A program made the translations under genes and the position numbers. Below the pieces are notes generated by a model. It saw only the letters and a list, made by a program, of their open reading frames with translations, had not been told where the DNA came from and ran no database searches. A stretch of DNA of 64,000 nucleotides, taken from positions 124,001 to 188,000 of the forward strand of contig NZ_JASNFN010000011.1 in assembly GCF_030731085.1 (NCBI RefSeq), read 5' to 3'. The number at the start of each line of letters is the position of its first letter. Within the stretch, counting starts at the first letter, position 1. This document shows positions 44,720 to 53,095 of this stretch, in pieces. Source of the DNA: Blastococcus carthaginiensis. GTDB taxonomy: Bacteria > Actinomycetota > Actinomycetes > Mycobacteriales > Geodermatophilaceae.

Positions 44720-46189
44720 TCAGCGCAGCGGCGGGCGCAGCGGCGGGACGTGCCGCACACCGAACACCTCGGCCAGGGCCACGCGTGCGGCCTGGTCGCC
44801 GCAGGCACCGTGGACGGCGGGGCCGGGCGGGGTGGCCGACGACGCCAGGTACACCCCGCGGGCCGGCGTCTTGTAGGTGTTCCAGCGCGGGACCGGCCGG
44901 GCGAGCATCTGCCAGAGGGTGGTCTGCCCGTTGGAGATGTCGCCGCCCAGGTAGCTGGGGTTCCACTGCTCCATGGCGACGGCGTTCTTGGTGTGGCGGT
45001 CGACGATCGTGTCGCGGAAGCCGGGCGCGAACCGCTCGACCTGCTGCTCGATCGCGTCGGTCATGTCGACGTCGGAGCCGTGCGGCACGTGCACGTAGGC
45101 CCAGAAGATGTGCCCGCCGTCCGGGGCGCGGCTGGGGTCGGGCACGGTGGGCTGGACGGCGAGCACGTAGGGCCGGTCGGTGACCCGCCCCTCGTTGGGC
45201 GCCCGCTCCCCGGCGATCGTCTCCTCCAGGGTCCCGGCGACGTGGACGGTCCCGGCGCGGCGGACGTCGGCGTTGGCCCACGGCACCGGCTCGGACAGGA
45301 TCCAGTCGATCTTGAAGACGCCGGCGCCGTGCCGGTACCGCTGCACCCAGCGGCGGTAGCCCTCGTGCACCCGGTCCCCGGCCATCGCCACGAACGCATC
45401 CGGCGAGGTGTCGAGCAGCACGGCGGGCACGCCCTCGAACTCGCGCAGGTCGGTGACCAGGTGGCCGGTCACCACCTCGCCGCCCTGCTCCTCCAGGGCG
45501 GTCACCATGGCGTCGGCGAGCTTCTGCGATCCGCCCTCGACCAGCGGCCACCCGGCGTGGTGGGACAGCATCGCGAGCAGCATGCCGAGCGCCGAGGTCA
45601 GCGGCTGGCGCAGGTCCAGCATCCCGTGGGCCGCGGCACCGGCGATGAGCGCCCGCCCCTCCGGGGTGCCGAAGTACCGGTGCGCCAGCCAGCGGACGTT
45701 GGGCAGGCCGGTGAGCCCGAACGTCGCGATCTGCAGCGGGCTGCGCGTCGGCAGGCTGCGCAGCCGGCTGGTGAGGAAGAAGTCGACGATGTCGGCGCCG
45801 TGCTCCACGAGCGGCTCGAACAGCCGGCGGTACCCGTCGGCGTCCACCCCGAGGCCGGCCGCGGTCTCTTCCAGGGAGCGGTGGGAGACCGCCGCGCGGC
45901 CGCCGTCCAGCGGGTGCGCGAAGTTGACCTCCGGGTGCACCAGGCGCACGCCCCGCGCCGGCAGGTCGAACTCGCGGAAGAAGGGCGCCGCGGCGGCCAG
46001 CGGCTGCACCGTCGAGCAGACGTCGTGGTGGAACCCGGGGCGCATGAGCTCCTCGGTGCGCATCCCGCCACCGGGCCGCTCGCCCGCCTCGACCACCTGC
46101 ACCCGCAGGCCGGCGGCGGCCAGGCGGAGGGCAGCGGCCAGCCCGTTGGGCCCTGCTCCGACGACGACGGCGTCCGCCGTGCCGTTCAC
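44720..46189 (-). CDS. FAD-dependent oxidoreductase (phytoene desaturase/carotenoid oxidoreductase-like)
   Basis: A 489-residue flavoprotein. The N-terminal dinucleotide motif is AVVVGAGPNGLAAALRLAAA, followed by VVEAGERPGGGMRTEELMRP as in CrtI-like and PYROXD2-like amine-oxidase-fold enzymes. The C-terminal FAD contact region (ARGVYLASSATPPGPAVHGA) is present. No carotenoid genes lie nearby, so the substrate is unknown. The gene is monocistronic by spacing (over 60 bp on either side) and carries the same strand as meaB upstream. Confidence 0.85.
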   Translation of the reverse strand: MNGTADAVVVGAGPNGLAAALRLAAAGLRVQVVEAGERPGGGMRTEELMRPGFHHDVCSTVQPLAAAAPFFREFDLPARGVRLVHPEVNFAHPLDGGRAAVSHRSLEETAAGLGVDADGYRRLFEPLVEHGADIVDFFLTSRLRSLPTRSPLQIATFGLTGLPNVRWLAHRYFGTPEGRALIAGAAAHGMLDLRQPLTSALGMLLAMLSHHAGWPLVEGGSQKLADAMVTALEEQGGEVVTGHLVTDLREFEGVPAVLLDTSPDAFVAMAGDRVHEGYRRWVQRYRHGAGVFKIDWILSEPVPWANADVRRAGTVHVAGTLEETIAGERAPNEGRVTDRPYVLAVQPTVPDPSRAPDGGHIFWAYVHVPHGSDVDMTDAIEQQVERFAPGFRDTIVDRHTKNAVAMEQWNPSYLGGDISNGQTTLWQMLARPVPRWNTYKTPARGVYLASSATPPGPAVHGACGDQAARVALAEVFGVRHVPPLRPPLR

Positions 46190-46251
46190 TGCCGTAGTCC
46201 GTTCACCCGTCCCATCCTGGCCGGTGGGCGCCCGACCTGCGCGGTCAGCGC

Positions 46252-47289
46252 CTACAGCTGGCCGAGCAGCTCGTCGGCGGCGCGGTAGGGGTCGGTCCCG
46301 CCACCCACCACCGCGTCGGCCAGCGTGCCCAGCGCCGCCGAGCCGCGCACGTCGCCCATCCGCTCGCGCAGCGTGGCCAGCGCGATCGCCTCGATCTCGC
46401 GGGCGGCCCGCTCGCTCCGCCGGCGGTGCCCCTCACCCGAGGACTCCAGCCACTGCCGGTGCTCCTCGATCCGCGCCAGCACCTCGTCGACGCCGTTGTC
46501 GGTGTCGCGGGCGGCGACCGTGCGGCAGATCGGCGGGCGCCAGTGGCCCGCCTCGGAGTGCCGACCCCCGAGGGAGAGCATGTAGCGCAGGTCGCGCACC
46601 GTCTGGTCGGCGCCGTCCCGGTCGGCCTTGTTGACGACGAAGACGTCGGCGACCTCCAGGATCCCGGCCTTGGCCGCCTGGATCCCGTCGCCCATGCCGG
46701 GGGCGACCAGCACGAGCGTGGTGTCGGCGAGCGAGGCGATCTCGAGCTCCGACTGCCCGACCCCGACCGTCTCGATCAGCACCACGTCGCAGCCGGCCGC
46801 GTCGAGCACCCGCAGCGCCTGCGGCGTGGCCCAGGAGAGCCCGCCGAGGTGCCCGCGCGAGGCCATCGACCGGATGAAGACGCCGCTGTCGCCCGCGTGG
46901 TCCTGCATGCGCACGCGGTCGCCGAGCAGGGCGCCCCCGGAGAAGGGCGAGGACGGGTCGACGGCCAGCACCCCGACCCGCTTGCCCGCCTGCCGGAGCG
47001 CGCGCACCAGCGCGGTCGTCGACGTCGACTTGCCGACACCCGGCGAACCGGTGAGGCCGATGACCTGGGCGCTGCCGGTGTGCGGCGCCAGCGCCGCCGC
47101 CACCTCGCGCAGCGCCGGGCTGGCGTCCTCCACCAGCGAGATCAGCCGGGCCACCGACCGCGCGTCACCCTCGCGGGCGCCCGCGACGAGCGCCGGGACG
47201 TCAGCGGACCGCCGGGAGCGGCGGGTGGGCGCTTGCCCCCGAGGGGGCCCCGAAGCCGGCGACTGGACTGCGGTCCCCTCTGTCGTCAC
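46252..47289 (-). CDS. meaB: Methylmalonyl-CoA mutase-associated GTPase
   Basis: G3E-family GTPase that guards loading and repair of the B12 cofactor in acyl-CoA mutases. The 345 residues show Walker A VIGLTGSPGVGKSTSTTALV, a DPSSPFSGGALLGDRVRMQD switch, Walker B (DVVLIETVGVGQSELEI) and the guanine motif VVNKADRDGAD. The GTG start overlaps the thiolase stop (GTGA), so both are translated together. Its client is probably the mutase whose large subunit is 2.4 kb downstream. Confidence 0.94.
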   Translation of the reverse strand: MTTEGTAVQSPASGPPRGQAPTRRSRRSADVPALVAGAREGDARSVARLISLVEDASPALREVAAALAPHTGSAQVIGLTGSPGVGKSTSTTALVRALRQAGKRVGVLAVDPSSPFSGGALLGDRVRMQDHAGDSGVFIRSMASRGHLGGLSWATPQALRVLDAAGCDVVLIETVGVGQSELEIASLADTTLVLVAPGMGDGIQAAKAGILEVADVFVVNKADRDGADQTVRDLRYMLSLGGRHSEAGHWRPPICRTVAARDTDNGVDEVLARIEEHRQWLESSGEGHRRRSERAAREIEAIALATLRERMGDVRGSAALGTLADAVVGGGTDPYRAADELLGQL

Positions 47290-48476
47290 GCCTTCGCGGG
47301 CACGTGCAGGATCAGCGCGTCGCCCTGGCCGCCGCCGCCGCAGAGCGCCGCGGCACCGACGCCGCCACCGCGGCGGCGCAGCTCGAGCGCGAGGTCCAGG
47401 ACGATCCGGGCGCCGCTCATGCCGATCGGGTGCCCCAGGGCGATGGCGCCGCCGTTGGGGTTCACCTTCTCCGGGTCGATGCCGAGCTCGCGGGTGGAGA
47501 CGATGCCGACCGCGGCGAAGGCCTCGTTCAGCTCGACCAGGTCGAGGGACTTCGGGTCGATGCCCTCGCGCTCGCAGGCCTTCTGGATCGCCCGCGACGG
47601 CTGGCTCTGCAGCGTGGCGTCCGGACCGGCGACGACGCCGTGCGCACCGATCTCGGCGATGACCGTGCAGCCCAGCTCGGCGGCCTTCTCGGCGCTCATC
47701 ACCACGACGGCGCAGGCGCCGTCGGAGATCTGCGAGGCGGTGCCGGCGGTGATCGTGCCGTCCTTGGCGAAGGCGGGCTTCAGCTTCGAGAGGCTCTCGG
47801 CGGTGGTGTCGGGGCGGATGCCCTCGTCCTCGCGGAACTCGATCGGGTCGCCCTTGCGCTGCGGGATGAGGACGGGGGTGATCTCCTCGTCGAAGATCCC
47901 GTCCTTGGCGGCGCGCGCGGCCTTCTGGTGGCTCGCGGCGGCGAACTCGTCCTGCTCCTCGCGGGTCAGGTCGTAGCGGCTGTTGGCCTGCTCGGTGAGC
48001 GCGCCCATCGCCACCTGGTCGAAGGTGTCCGACAGCCCGTCGTGGGCCATCGAGTCGATCAGCGCGGTGTCGCCGTACTTGGTGCCGGTGCGCGAGCCCG
48101 CCAGCAGGTGCGGCGCCTGGGTCATCGACTCCATGCCACCGGCGACGACGACGTCGTACTCGCCCGCGCGGATGAGCTGGTCGGCGAGCGCGATGGCGTT
48201 CATGCCGGAGAGGCAGACCTTGTTGATGGTCAGCGACGGGACCGACATCGGGATGCCGCCGGCCACCGCGGCCGGGCGGGCGGGGTTCTGGCCGGCCCCT
48301 GCCTGGATGACCTGGCCCATGATCACGTAATCGACCTGGTCGCCGGAGATGCCGGCCCGCTCGAGCGCGGCCTTGATGGCGACACTCCCGAGGTCGGCCG
48401 CGGAGAAGTCCTTCAGCGAGCCGAGGAGCCGGCCCATCGGGGTACGGGCGCCGCTGACGATGACCGAGCGGGACAT
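47286..48476 (-). CDS. Acetyl-CoA C-acetyltransferase (thiolase)
   Basis: Condenses two acetyl-CoA to acetoacetyl-CoA or cleaves 3-ketoacyl-CoA. The 396 residues have the acyl-accepting Cys88 (INKVCLSGMNAI), NEAFAAVGIV, the catalytic His in GGAIALGHPIGMSGAR, and the second Cys in AALCGGGGQGDAL. It corresponds to M. tuberculosis fadA4 by position. As first enzyme of acetyl-CoA to crotonyl-CoA conversion it fits the ethylmalonyl-CoA pathway with ccr. It overlaps meaB and is divergent from the epimerase gene (212-bp gap). Confidence 0.93.
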   Translation of the reverse strand: MSRSVIVSGARTPMGRLLGSLKDFSAADLGSVAIKAALERAGISGDQVDYVIMGQVIQAGAGQNPARPAAVAGGIPMSVPSLTINKVCLSGMNAIALADQLIRAGEYDVVVAGGMESMTQAPHLLAGSRTGTKYGDTALIDSMAHDGLSDTFDQVAMGALTEQANSRYDLTREEQDEFAAASHQKAARAAKDGIFDEEITPVLIPQRKGDPIEFREDEGIRPDTTAESLSKLKPAFAKDGTITAGTASQISDGACAVVVMSAEKAAELGCTVIAEIGAHGVVAGPDATLQSQPSRAIQKACEREGIDPKSLDLVELNEAFAAVGIVSTRELGIDPEKVNPNGGAIALGHPIGMSGARIVLDLALELRRRGGGVGAAALCGGGGQGDALILHVPAKA

Positions 48477-48688
48477 GCTGCCTCCAGTGCCGGGCCGCCG
48501 CCGGTGGCGACCACGTTGTCGGGACGCACCGCGACGGCGATACCGGCGCGGCGTCGGGCCTTCCGGGAAGGATAGGACGGCCGCCCGACGCGCGGCAGGG
48601 CCGGATGAGTGGCCGAGGTCACGCCGTGGGGGTGAGGCCTGCCACACCGACCTGTCGTCTCAGACGTCTTGACGGCACTATGCCTGGC

Positions 48689-49150
48689 GTGAGCAACGAC
48701 GCCGAGCGCCCCGGGCTGCCCGAGGGCCTGCTGACGACCATCGACCACGTGGGCATCGCCGTCCCGGACCTGGACGAGGCGATCGCCTTCTACGCCCGGG
48801 CCTTCGGGGTGCACTCGGTGCACGAGGAGACCAACGAGGAGCAGGGCGTCCGCGAGGCGATGCTCGCCGTCGGCACCGGTGAGACCCGGATCCAGCTGCT
48901 CGCGCCGCTGACCCCGGAGTCCACCATCGCCAAGTTCATCGGCCGCTCGGGGCCCGGCCTGCAGCAGCTCGCCTTCCGGGTCGACGACGTCGAGGCGGTC
49001 AGCGCGACGCTGCGCGAGCGCGGCCTGCGGCTGCTCTACGACACGCCCAAGCGCGGCACGTCGGACAGCCGGGTGAACTTCGTCCACCCCAAGGACGCCG
49101 GCGGCGTCCTGGTCGAGCTCGTCGAGCCGGCCGCGCCCACCGCGCACTGA
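48689..49150 (+). CDS. Methylmalonyl-CoA (ethylmalonyl-CoA) epimerase
   Basis: VOC-fold metal enzyme that swaps the S and R forms of methylmalonyl- or ethylmalonyl-CoA. It has 153 residues from the GTG; an ATG three codons earlier is possible. Two beta-alpha-beta-beta-beta units are seen: TIDHVGIAVPDLDEAIAFYA with the first ligand His, TRIQLLAPLTPES with Gln, and the final Glu in GGVLVELVEP. The third ligand position reads GLQQLAFRV rather than His-His. Divergent from thiolase; ccr follows 103 bp downstream on the same strand. Confidence 0.9.
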   Translation: MSNDAERPGLPEGLLTTIDHVGIAVPDLDEAIAFYARAFGVHSVHEETNEEQGVREAMLAVGTGETRIQLLAPLTPESTIAKFIGRSGPGLQQLAFRVDDVEAVSATLRERGLRLLYDTPKRGTSDSRVNFVHPKDAGGVLVELVEPAAPTAH

Positions 49151-49166
49151 CCACCCCGACCCGCGC

Positions 49167-49184
49167 GGTTACCCACCGGTAACC
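49167..49184. promoter_or_regulatory. Putative acyl-CoA regulon operator (ccr copy)
   Basis: GGTTACCCACCGGTAACC is a perfect 7-bp inverted repeat with a 4-bp spacer, 70-87 bp upstream of ccr. The same design occurs upstream of the hydroxyacyl-CoA dehydrogenase gene and, imperfectly, of etfB. Confidence 0.65.
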
Positions 49185-49253
49185 TCTCCGCACCCGCACC
49201 TGCACCGCCCTCCGAGCCGGCCGACCACGGCCACCGACGACCCAGGAGTTCGC

Positions 49254-50585
49254 GTGAACGAGATCAGGGACGCCATCCTCGCCGACCAGCTGGACGCCCT
49301 CGGCGGCCTGGCCGTGCCGGAGTCCTACCGCGCCGTGCTGGTCCGCAAGGACGAGCAGGACATGTTCGTGGGCATGCCCACCAAGGAGAAGGACCCGCGC
49401 AAGTCCCTCCACGTCGAGGAGGTCCCGACGCCGGAGCTCGGCCCGGGCGAGGCGATCGTGGCCGTCATGGCGTCCTCGGTGAACTACAACACCGTCTGGA
49501 CGTCGATCTTCGAGCCGGTCTCCACCTTCGGCTTCCTCGAGCGCTACGGCCGCGTCTCCGAGCTCACCAAGCGGCACGACCTGCCCTACCACGTGGTCGG
49601 CTCGGACCTGGCCGGCGTCGTGCTGCGCGTGGGCCCCGGGGTCAACAAGTGGAAGCCGGGCGACGAGGTCGTCGCGCACTGCCTCTCGGTGGAGCTCGAG
49701 GACCCGGCCGGCCACGACGACACGATGATGGACCCGCAGCAGCGCATCTGGGGCTTCGAGACCAACTTCGGCGGCCTCGCGGAGCTGGCGCTGGTCAAGA
49801 GCAACCAGCTCATGCCCAAGCCCGCCCACCTCACGTGGGAGGAGGCCGCGAGCCCGGGCCTGGTCAACTCGACCGCCTACCGCCAGCTGGTGAGCAAGAA
49901 CGGCGCCAACATGAAGCAGGGCGACACCGTGCTCATCTGGGGCGCTTCGGGCGGCCTGGGCTCGTACGCCACCCAGATGGCGCTCAACGGCGGCGCGATC
50001 CCGGTGTGCGTGGTGAGCAGCCCCGAGAAGGCCGAGATCGTCCGCGCGATGGGCGCCGAACTGGTCATCGACCGCTCTGCCGAGGGCTACAGGTTCTGGA
50101 AGGACGACGACACCCAGGACCCCAAGGAGTGGCAGCGCCTCGGCAAGAAGATCCGTGAGCTCACCGGCGGCGAGGACGTCGACATCGTCTTCGAGCACCC
50201 CGGCCGGGAGACCTTCGGTGCCAGCGTCTACGTGGCCAAGAAGGGCGGCACGATCATCACCTGCGCCTCGACCACGGGATACCTGCACGAGTACGACAAC
50301 CGGTACCTCTGGATGAACCTCAAGAAGATCCTGAGCTCGCACTTCGCGAACTACAAGGAGGCGTGGGAGGCCAACCGGCTCATCGACAAGGGCCTCATCC
50401 ACCCGACGCTGTCGAAGGTCTACCCGATGGAGGAGGTCGGCCAGGCCGCCCTCGACGTCCACCGCAACGCCCACCAGGGCAAGGTCGGCGTCCTGACCCT
50501 CGCCCCCGAGGAGGGGCTCGGTGTCAAGGACGCCGAGAAGCGCCAGAAGCACATCGAGGCGATCAACCGCTTCCGCGGCGTGTGA
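49254..50585 (+). CDS. ccr: Crotonyl-CoA carboxylase/reductase
   Basis: Key enzyme of the ethylmalonyl-CoA pathway; carboxylates and reduces crotonyl-CoA with CO2 and NADPH to ethylmalonyl-CoA. The 443 residues are an MDR-fold protein with the Ccr-specific N-terminus (ESYRAVLVRKDEQDMFVGMP) and SSVNYNTVWTSIFEPVSTF, the NADPH loop VLIWGASGGLGSYATQMALN, and WMNLKKILSSHFANYKEAWE. The carboxylation-type residues near EDVDIVFEHPGRETFGASVY are conserved. The GTG start follows CAGGAG. The pathway needs the epimerase just upstream and an ethylmalonyl-CoA mutase not seen here. A repeat hairpin follows the stop. Confidence 0.95.
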   Translation: MNEIRDAILADQLDALGGLAVPESYRAVLVRKDEQDMFVGMPTKEKDPRKSLHVEEVPTPELGPGEAIVAVMASSVNYNTVWTSIFEPVSTFGFLERYGRVSELTKRHDLPYHVVGSDLAGVVLRVGPGVNKWKPGDEVVAHCLSVELEDPAGHDDTMMDPQQRIWGFETNFGGLAELALVKSNQLMPKPAHLTWEEAASPGLVNSTAYRQLVSKNGANMKQGDTVLIWGASGGLGSYATQMALNGGAIPVCVVSSPEKAEIVRAMGAELVIDRSAEGYRFWKDDDTQDPKEWQRLGKKIRELTGGEDVDIVFEHPGRETFGASVYVAKKGGTIITCASTTGYLHEYDNRYLWMNLKKILSSHFANYKEAWEANRLIDKGLIHPTLSKVYPMEEVGQAALDVHRNAHQGKVGVLTLAPEEGLGVKDAEKRQKHIEAINRFRGV

Positions 50586-50587
50586 AA

Positions 50588-50643
50588 GGACCCTCCTGCC
50601 CCCCCACCGCTCGCACGCTCGCGGCGGGGCCCTGCAGGAGGGC
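50588..50643. repeat. Dispersed hairpin repeat, copy 1 (after ccr)
   Basis: Outer arms CCCTCCTGC (50591-50599) and GCAGGAGGG (50634-50642) enclose an inner GC stem around CACCGCTCGCACGCTCGC. The whole unit recurs in inverse orientation at 54594-54643. It may serve as the ccr terminator. The rest of the 207-bp gap to the next gene shows no coding signal. Confidence 0.65.
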
Positions 50644-50792
50644 CACCCGCTCGGGTCACCAGGGGCCGGGCCGCGATGCGGCCCGGCCCCTGCGCGCGTC
50701 GCCCGGCGTGTCGTCTGGGACGCCCGGTGCATCTGGGGCGGACCACGCCCGGGACGGTGACGGGCCCCAGCCCTTCTGCGAGGATGGAACCC

Positions 50793-52058
50793 ATGAGCGA
50801 CCCCCGCCGTGACATGCCGGTGCACGAGGCGCAGCACTCGTTCGACGTGGTCCTGCGGGGGTACGACCGCAGCCAGGTCGCCGACACGATCGAGCGGCTC
50901 GAGGCGGACTTCCGCATCGCCCTCGCCGACCGTGACGCCGCCGTCGCGCGCTCCTCCGACCTGGCCAGCCAGCTGTCGGCGCTCCACGGCGAGATCGAGT
51001 CGCTCCGCCGCAAGGCCGCGACCGCCGCCGCACCCACGTTCGAGAACATCAGCGAGCGCATCCAGCACATGCTGCAGCTGGCCGAGGAGGAGGCGGGGGA
51101 GATCCGCCGCGCCGCCGAGGCCGACGCGATGGCCGTGCGCGAGCAGACCGCCGCCGAGGAGCGGGCGCTTCTGGAGCGCCACGCCGCCGGGCAGGCGGAG
51201 GTCGAGCGGATGATCGCCGAGGCGCGGCAGAGCGCCGAGCAGATCGCGCAGAAGGCCCAGCAGCGCGCCGACGAGCTGGTCGCCAAGGCCCAGGAGCGGG
51301 TCGCCCGGCTCGACGCCGAGTCGCAGGCCCGTCGCGCCAAGGTCGAGGAGGACTTCGACATCGCGCAGCGCGCCCGCCGGGCCGAGGCGGCGCGGGTCGA
51401 GGAGGAGCGCGAGCGCGTCTCCACCCAGGCCGCGCGCCAGCGGATCGCCGCCGCGGAGCAGCACGCAGCAGGGCTCGTCGCCGAGGCCGAGGCCCGCGCC
51501 GAGGCCATCCGGGAGGTCCGCGACGAGCTCACCAGCCGGCTGGTGCAGGCCCGGCGCCTGCTGGACAACCTGCCCGACCTGGGCGACCGCCCGCAGCAGC
51601 CCCGCGACGACGCCGACGCCGGGCGGCGCCCGCAGCCCACCGCCCGCACCACCGAGTCGGCCCCGCAGCAGACCACGGCCCCGCAGTCCGCACCCCAGCA
51701 GCCGACCACCGCTCCGCAGCCGGCCCAGCGCGCGCAGGCGGAGCGAGTGGAGACGGCCGCACCCACCGGTCAGGCTCCCGCCCCGGTCGCCGGGCCCCAG
51801 ACGGGGCAGCAGCCGGTCGTGCAGGCCGCCCGGGGCGAGGGCGAGGCCGCCGCGGCCCGCCAGCCCACCCGCGCCGAGCCGGTGACCGCCACCTTCCCCG
51901 CGGTCCAGCGGGCCGAGCCGACCACCCGTGCGCTGCCCCTGCCGCCGCGCCCGACGGGCAGCGGCGCGACCTCGACGGAGCAGCCCGACCCCGCGGTTGC
52001 TGCGACCGGGAACCCGGCCACCGACTCCGTCGACCAGCCGGTCCGGGCCCAGGGCTGA
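50793..52058 (+). CDS. DivIVA-like coiled-coil protein
   Basis: A 421-residue cytoplasmic protein. Residues 8-40 resemble the DivIVA/Wag31 N-terminal membrane-curvature motif (HSFDVVLRGYDRSQVADTIE). A long coiled coil with regular Ala/Glu/Arg heptads follows to about 260 (IAEARQSAEQIAQKAQQRAD), then a Gln/Pro/Thr/Ala-rich disordered tail. It probably organises the cell pole, septum or secretion; related proteins are annotated as cellulose-binding or DivIVA-domain proteins. ATGs at 50784 and 50793 are both possible starts. Single transcript, with the TM protein gene 67 bp downstream. Confidence 0.78.
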   Translation: MSDPRRDMPVHEAQHSFDVVLRGYDRSQVADTIERLEADFRIALADRDAAVARSSDLASQLSALHGEIESLRRKAATAAAPTFENISERIQHMLQLAEEEAGEIRRAAEADAMAVREQTAAEERALLERHAAGQAEVERMIAEARQSAEQIAQKAQQRADELVAKAQERVARLDAESQARRAKVEEDFDIAQRARRAEAARVEEERERVSTQAARQRIAAAEQHAAGLVAEAEARAEAIREVRDELTSRLVQARRLLDNLPDLGDRPQQPRDDADAGRRPQPTARTTESAPQQTTAPQSAPQQPTTAPQPAQRAQAERVETAAPTGQAPAPVAGPQTGQQPVVQAARGEGEAAAARQPTRAEPVTATFPAVQRAEPTTRALPLPPRPTGSGATSTEQPDPAVAATGNPATDSVDQPVRAQG

Positions 52059-52125
52059 GGCCCGTGGCCCACCGGCCTCGCTAGCCGCGGGCCGAACCGT
52101 CCACGGACGCCGAGGAGGAGGTGCG

Positions 52126-53010
52126 GTGCCGACCCGCAGCGCGCGGCACCGCCCCCGGCACCGCGCCGTGGGGCCGCTCCGCGCGGCTCTCGGCGACCGC
52201 CGCGCGCCGTTCGTCCTCGTGGGGGCGCTCGCCGCGGTGCTGGTCGCGGCGGCAGCCACCCTGGTGACGGGGCCGGAGCGTTCTGCCCCGTCCAGCGCCC
52301 CGACGGCGACCACCGTCCCGGGCACCGGCAGCGCGCCCCGGACCGGCACCACCGCCCGGCCCGCCGCAGCGGCCCTGCTGGACTGGGCCGACCGCGAACT
52401 GCCTCCCGGCACGCAACTGCGCGCCGAGGGGGACGTGCGCGACGACCTGCGCGCCGCCGGTGCAGGCGACGAGCTGCTGGCGACCGGCCGGCCCACCGGC
52501 CCGGACGACCTCGTCCTCACGGTGGTGGAGGGCTCCGCAGAGCCCGGCGGCCGGGTGGTCGCCCGCTTCGACGAACTCGTCCTGGGCGACCCCTCCCCCG
52601 GTGCCCCGGCGCGGGAGCACCTCGAACGGCGGCGGGCGCTGGCCGAGGCGGTGCTGGCCAACCCCACGGCGCGGGCCGGGGAGCAGGCCGCCGCGGTGCT
52701 GCGGTCGGCCGACGTGGACATGCGGCTGCTGTCCCTCCTGGCGGTGCTCACCGCCCGGGAGGGCGTCGGCGTGGCGTCGTTCCCGCGCGTCGAGGGGGCC
52801 GAGGGGCCGGCGCGCGCCGTGCTGATCGACGCCGTGGGCAGCGCACCGGTCGGCGCCGGGGAAGCAGCCACCGCGGAACTGCGCACCTGGCTGGAGGCCC
52901 AGCTCCCGCCGTTCGCACCCGACCGCGTCGAGGTGGTGGAGGAGGGCGTCCTGCTCTCCTACCGCTACGCGTCCGACCCTGACGCGCTCGTCGCCGAAGG
53001 GACGCCGTGA
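52126..53010 (+). CDS. Single-pass membrane-anchored protein, function unknown
   Basis: A 294-residue protein. The basic N-terminus is followed by one hydrophobic helix at about 30-50 (FVLVGALAAVLVAAAATLVT) and a Thr/Pro/Ala-rich stalk. The C-terminal soluble part (about 80-294) alternates helices and strands (LLDWADRELPPGTQLRAEGD, VDMRLLSLLAVLTAREGVGV) and probably lies outside the membrane. No family recognised. The GTG follows a strong GAGGAGGAG. It precedes the DUF4397 and sortase genes on the same strand and may belong to that surface group. Confidence 0.65.
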   Translation: MPTRSARHRPRHRAVGPLRAALGDRRAPFVLVGALAAVLVAAAATLVTGPERSAPSSAPTATTVPGTGSAPRTGTTARPAAAALLDWADRELPPGTQLRAEGDVRDDLRAAGAGDELLATGRPTGPDDLVLTVVEGSAEPGGRVVARFDELVLGDPSPGAPAREHLERRRALAEAVLANPTARAGEQAAAVLRSADVDMRLLSLLAVLTAREGVGVASFPRVEGAEGPARAVLIDAVGSAPVGAGEAATAELRTWLEAQLPPFAPDRVEVVEEGVLLSYRYASDPDALVAEGTP

Positions 53011-53095
53011 CGCCCGGTTGGACAGAAGACGCGTGGAGTGGCCGAATGGAGCCGAGGGCCTCTTCCCGGTCCGATCCCGACCCCCTGGAGCCACT

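Noticed and set aside
44720..46189. Phytoene desaturase (carotenoid) assignment
   Set aside because: Fold and FAD motif fit, but no other carotenoid gene is near and the PYROXD2-like branch fits as well; kept as a general FAD oxidoreductase.
48660..48672. TCAGACGTCTTGA before the epimerase gene as a partner of GGACGTCC at the mutase promoter
   Set aside because: Only the GACGTC core is shared, a frequent hexamer in this GC-rich DNA; not enough to claim a common operator.
48999..52886. A minus-strand open frame of about 1,295 codons
   Set aside because: It runs opposite ccr, the DivIVA-like gene and the TM-protein gene and shows only Ser/Arg/Ala-rich filler; a shadow of the real genes.
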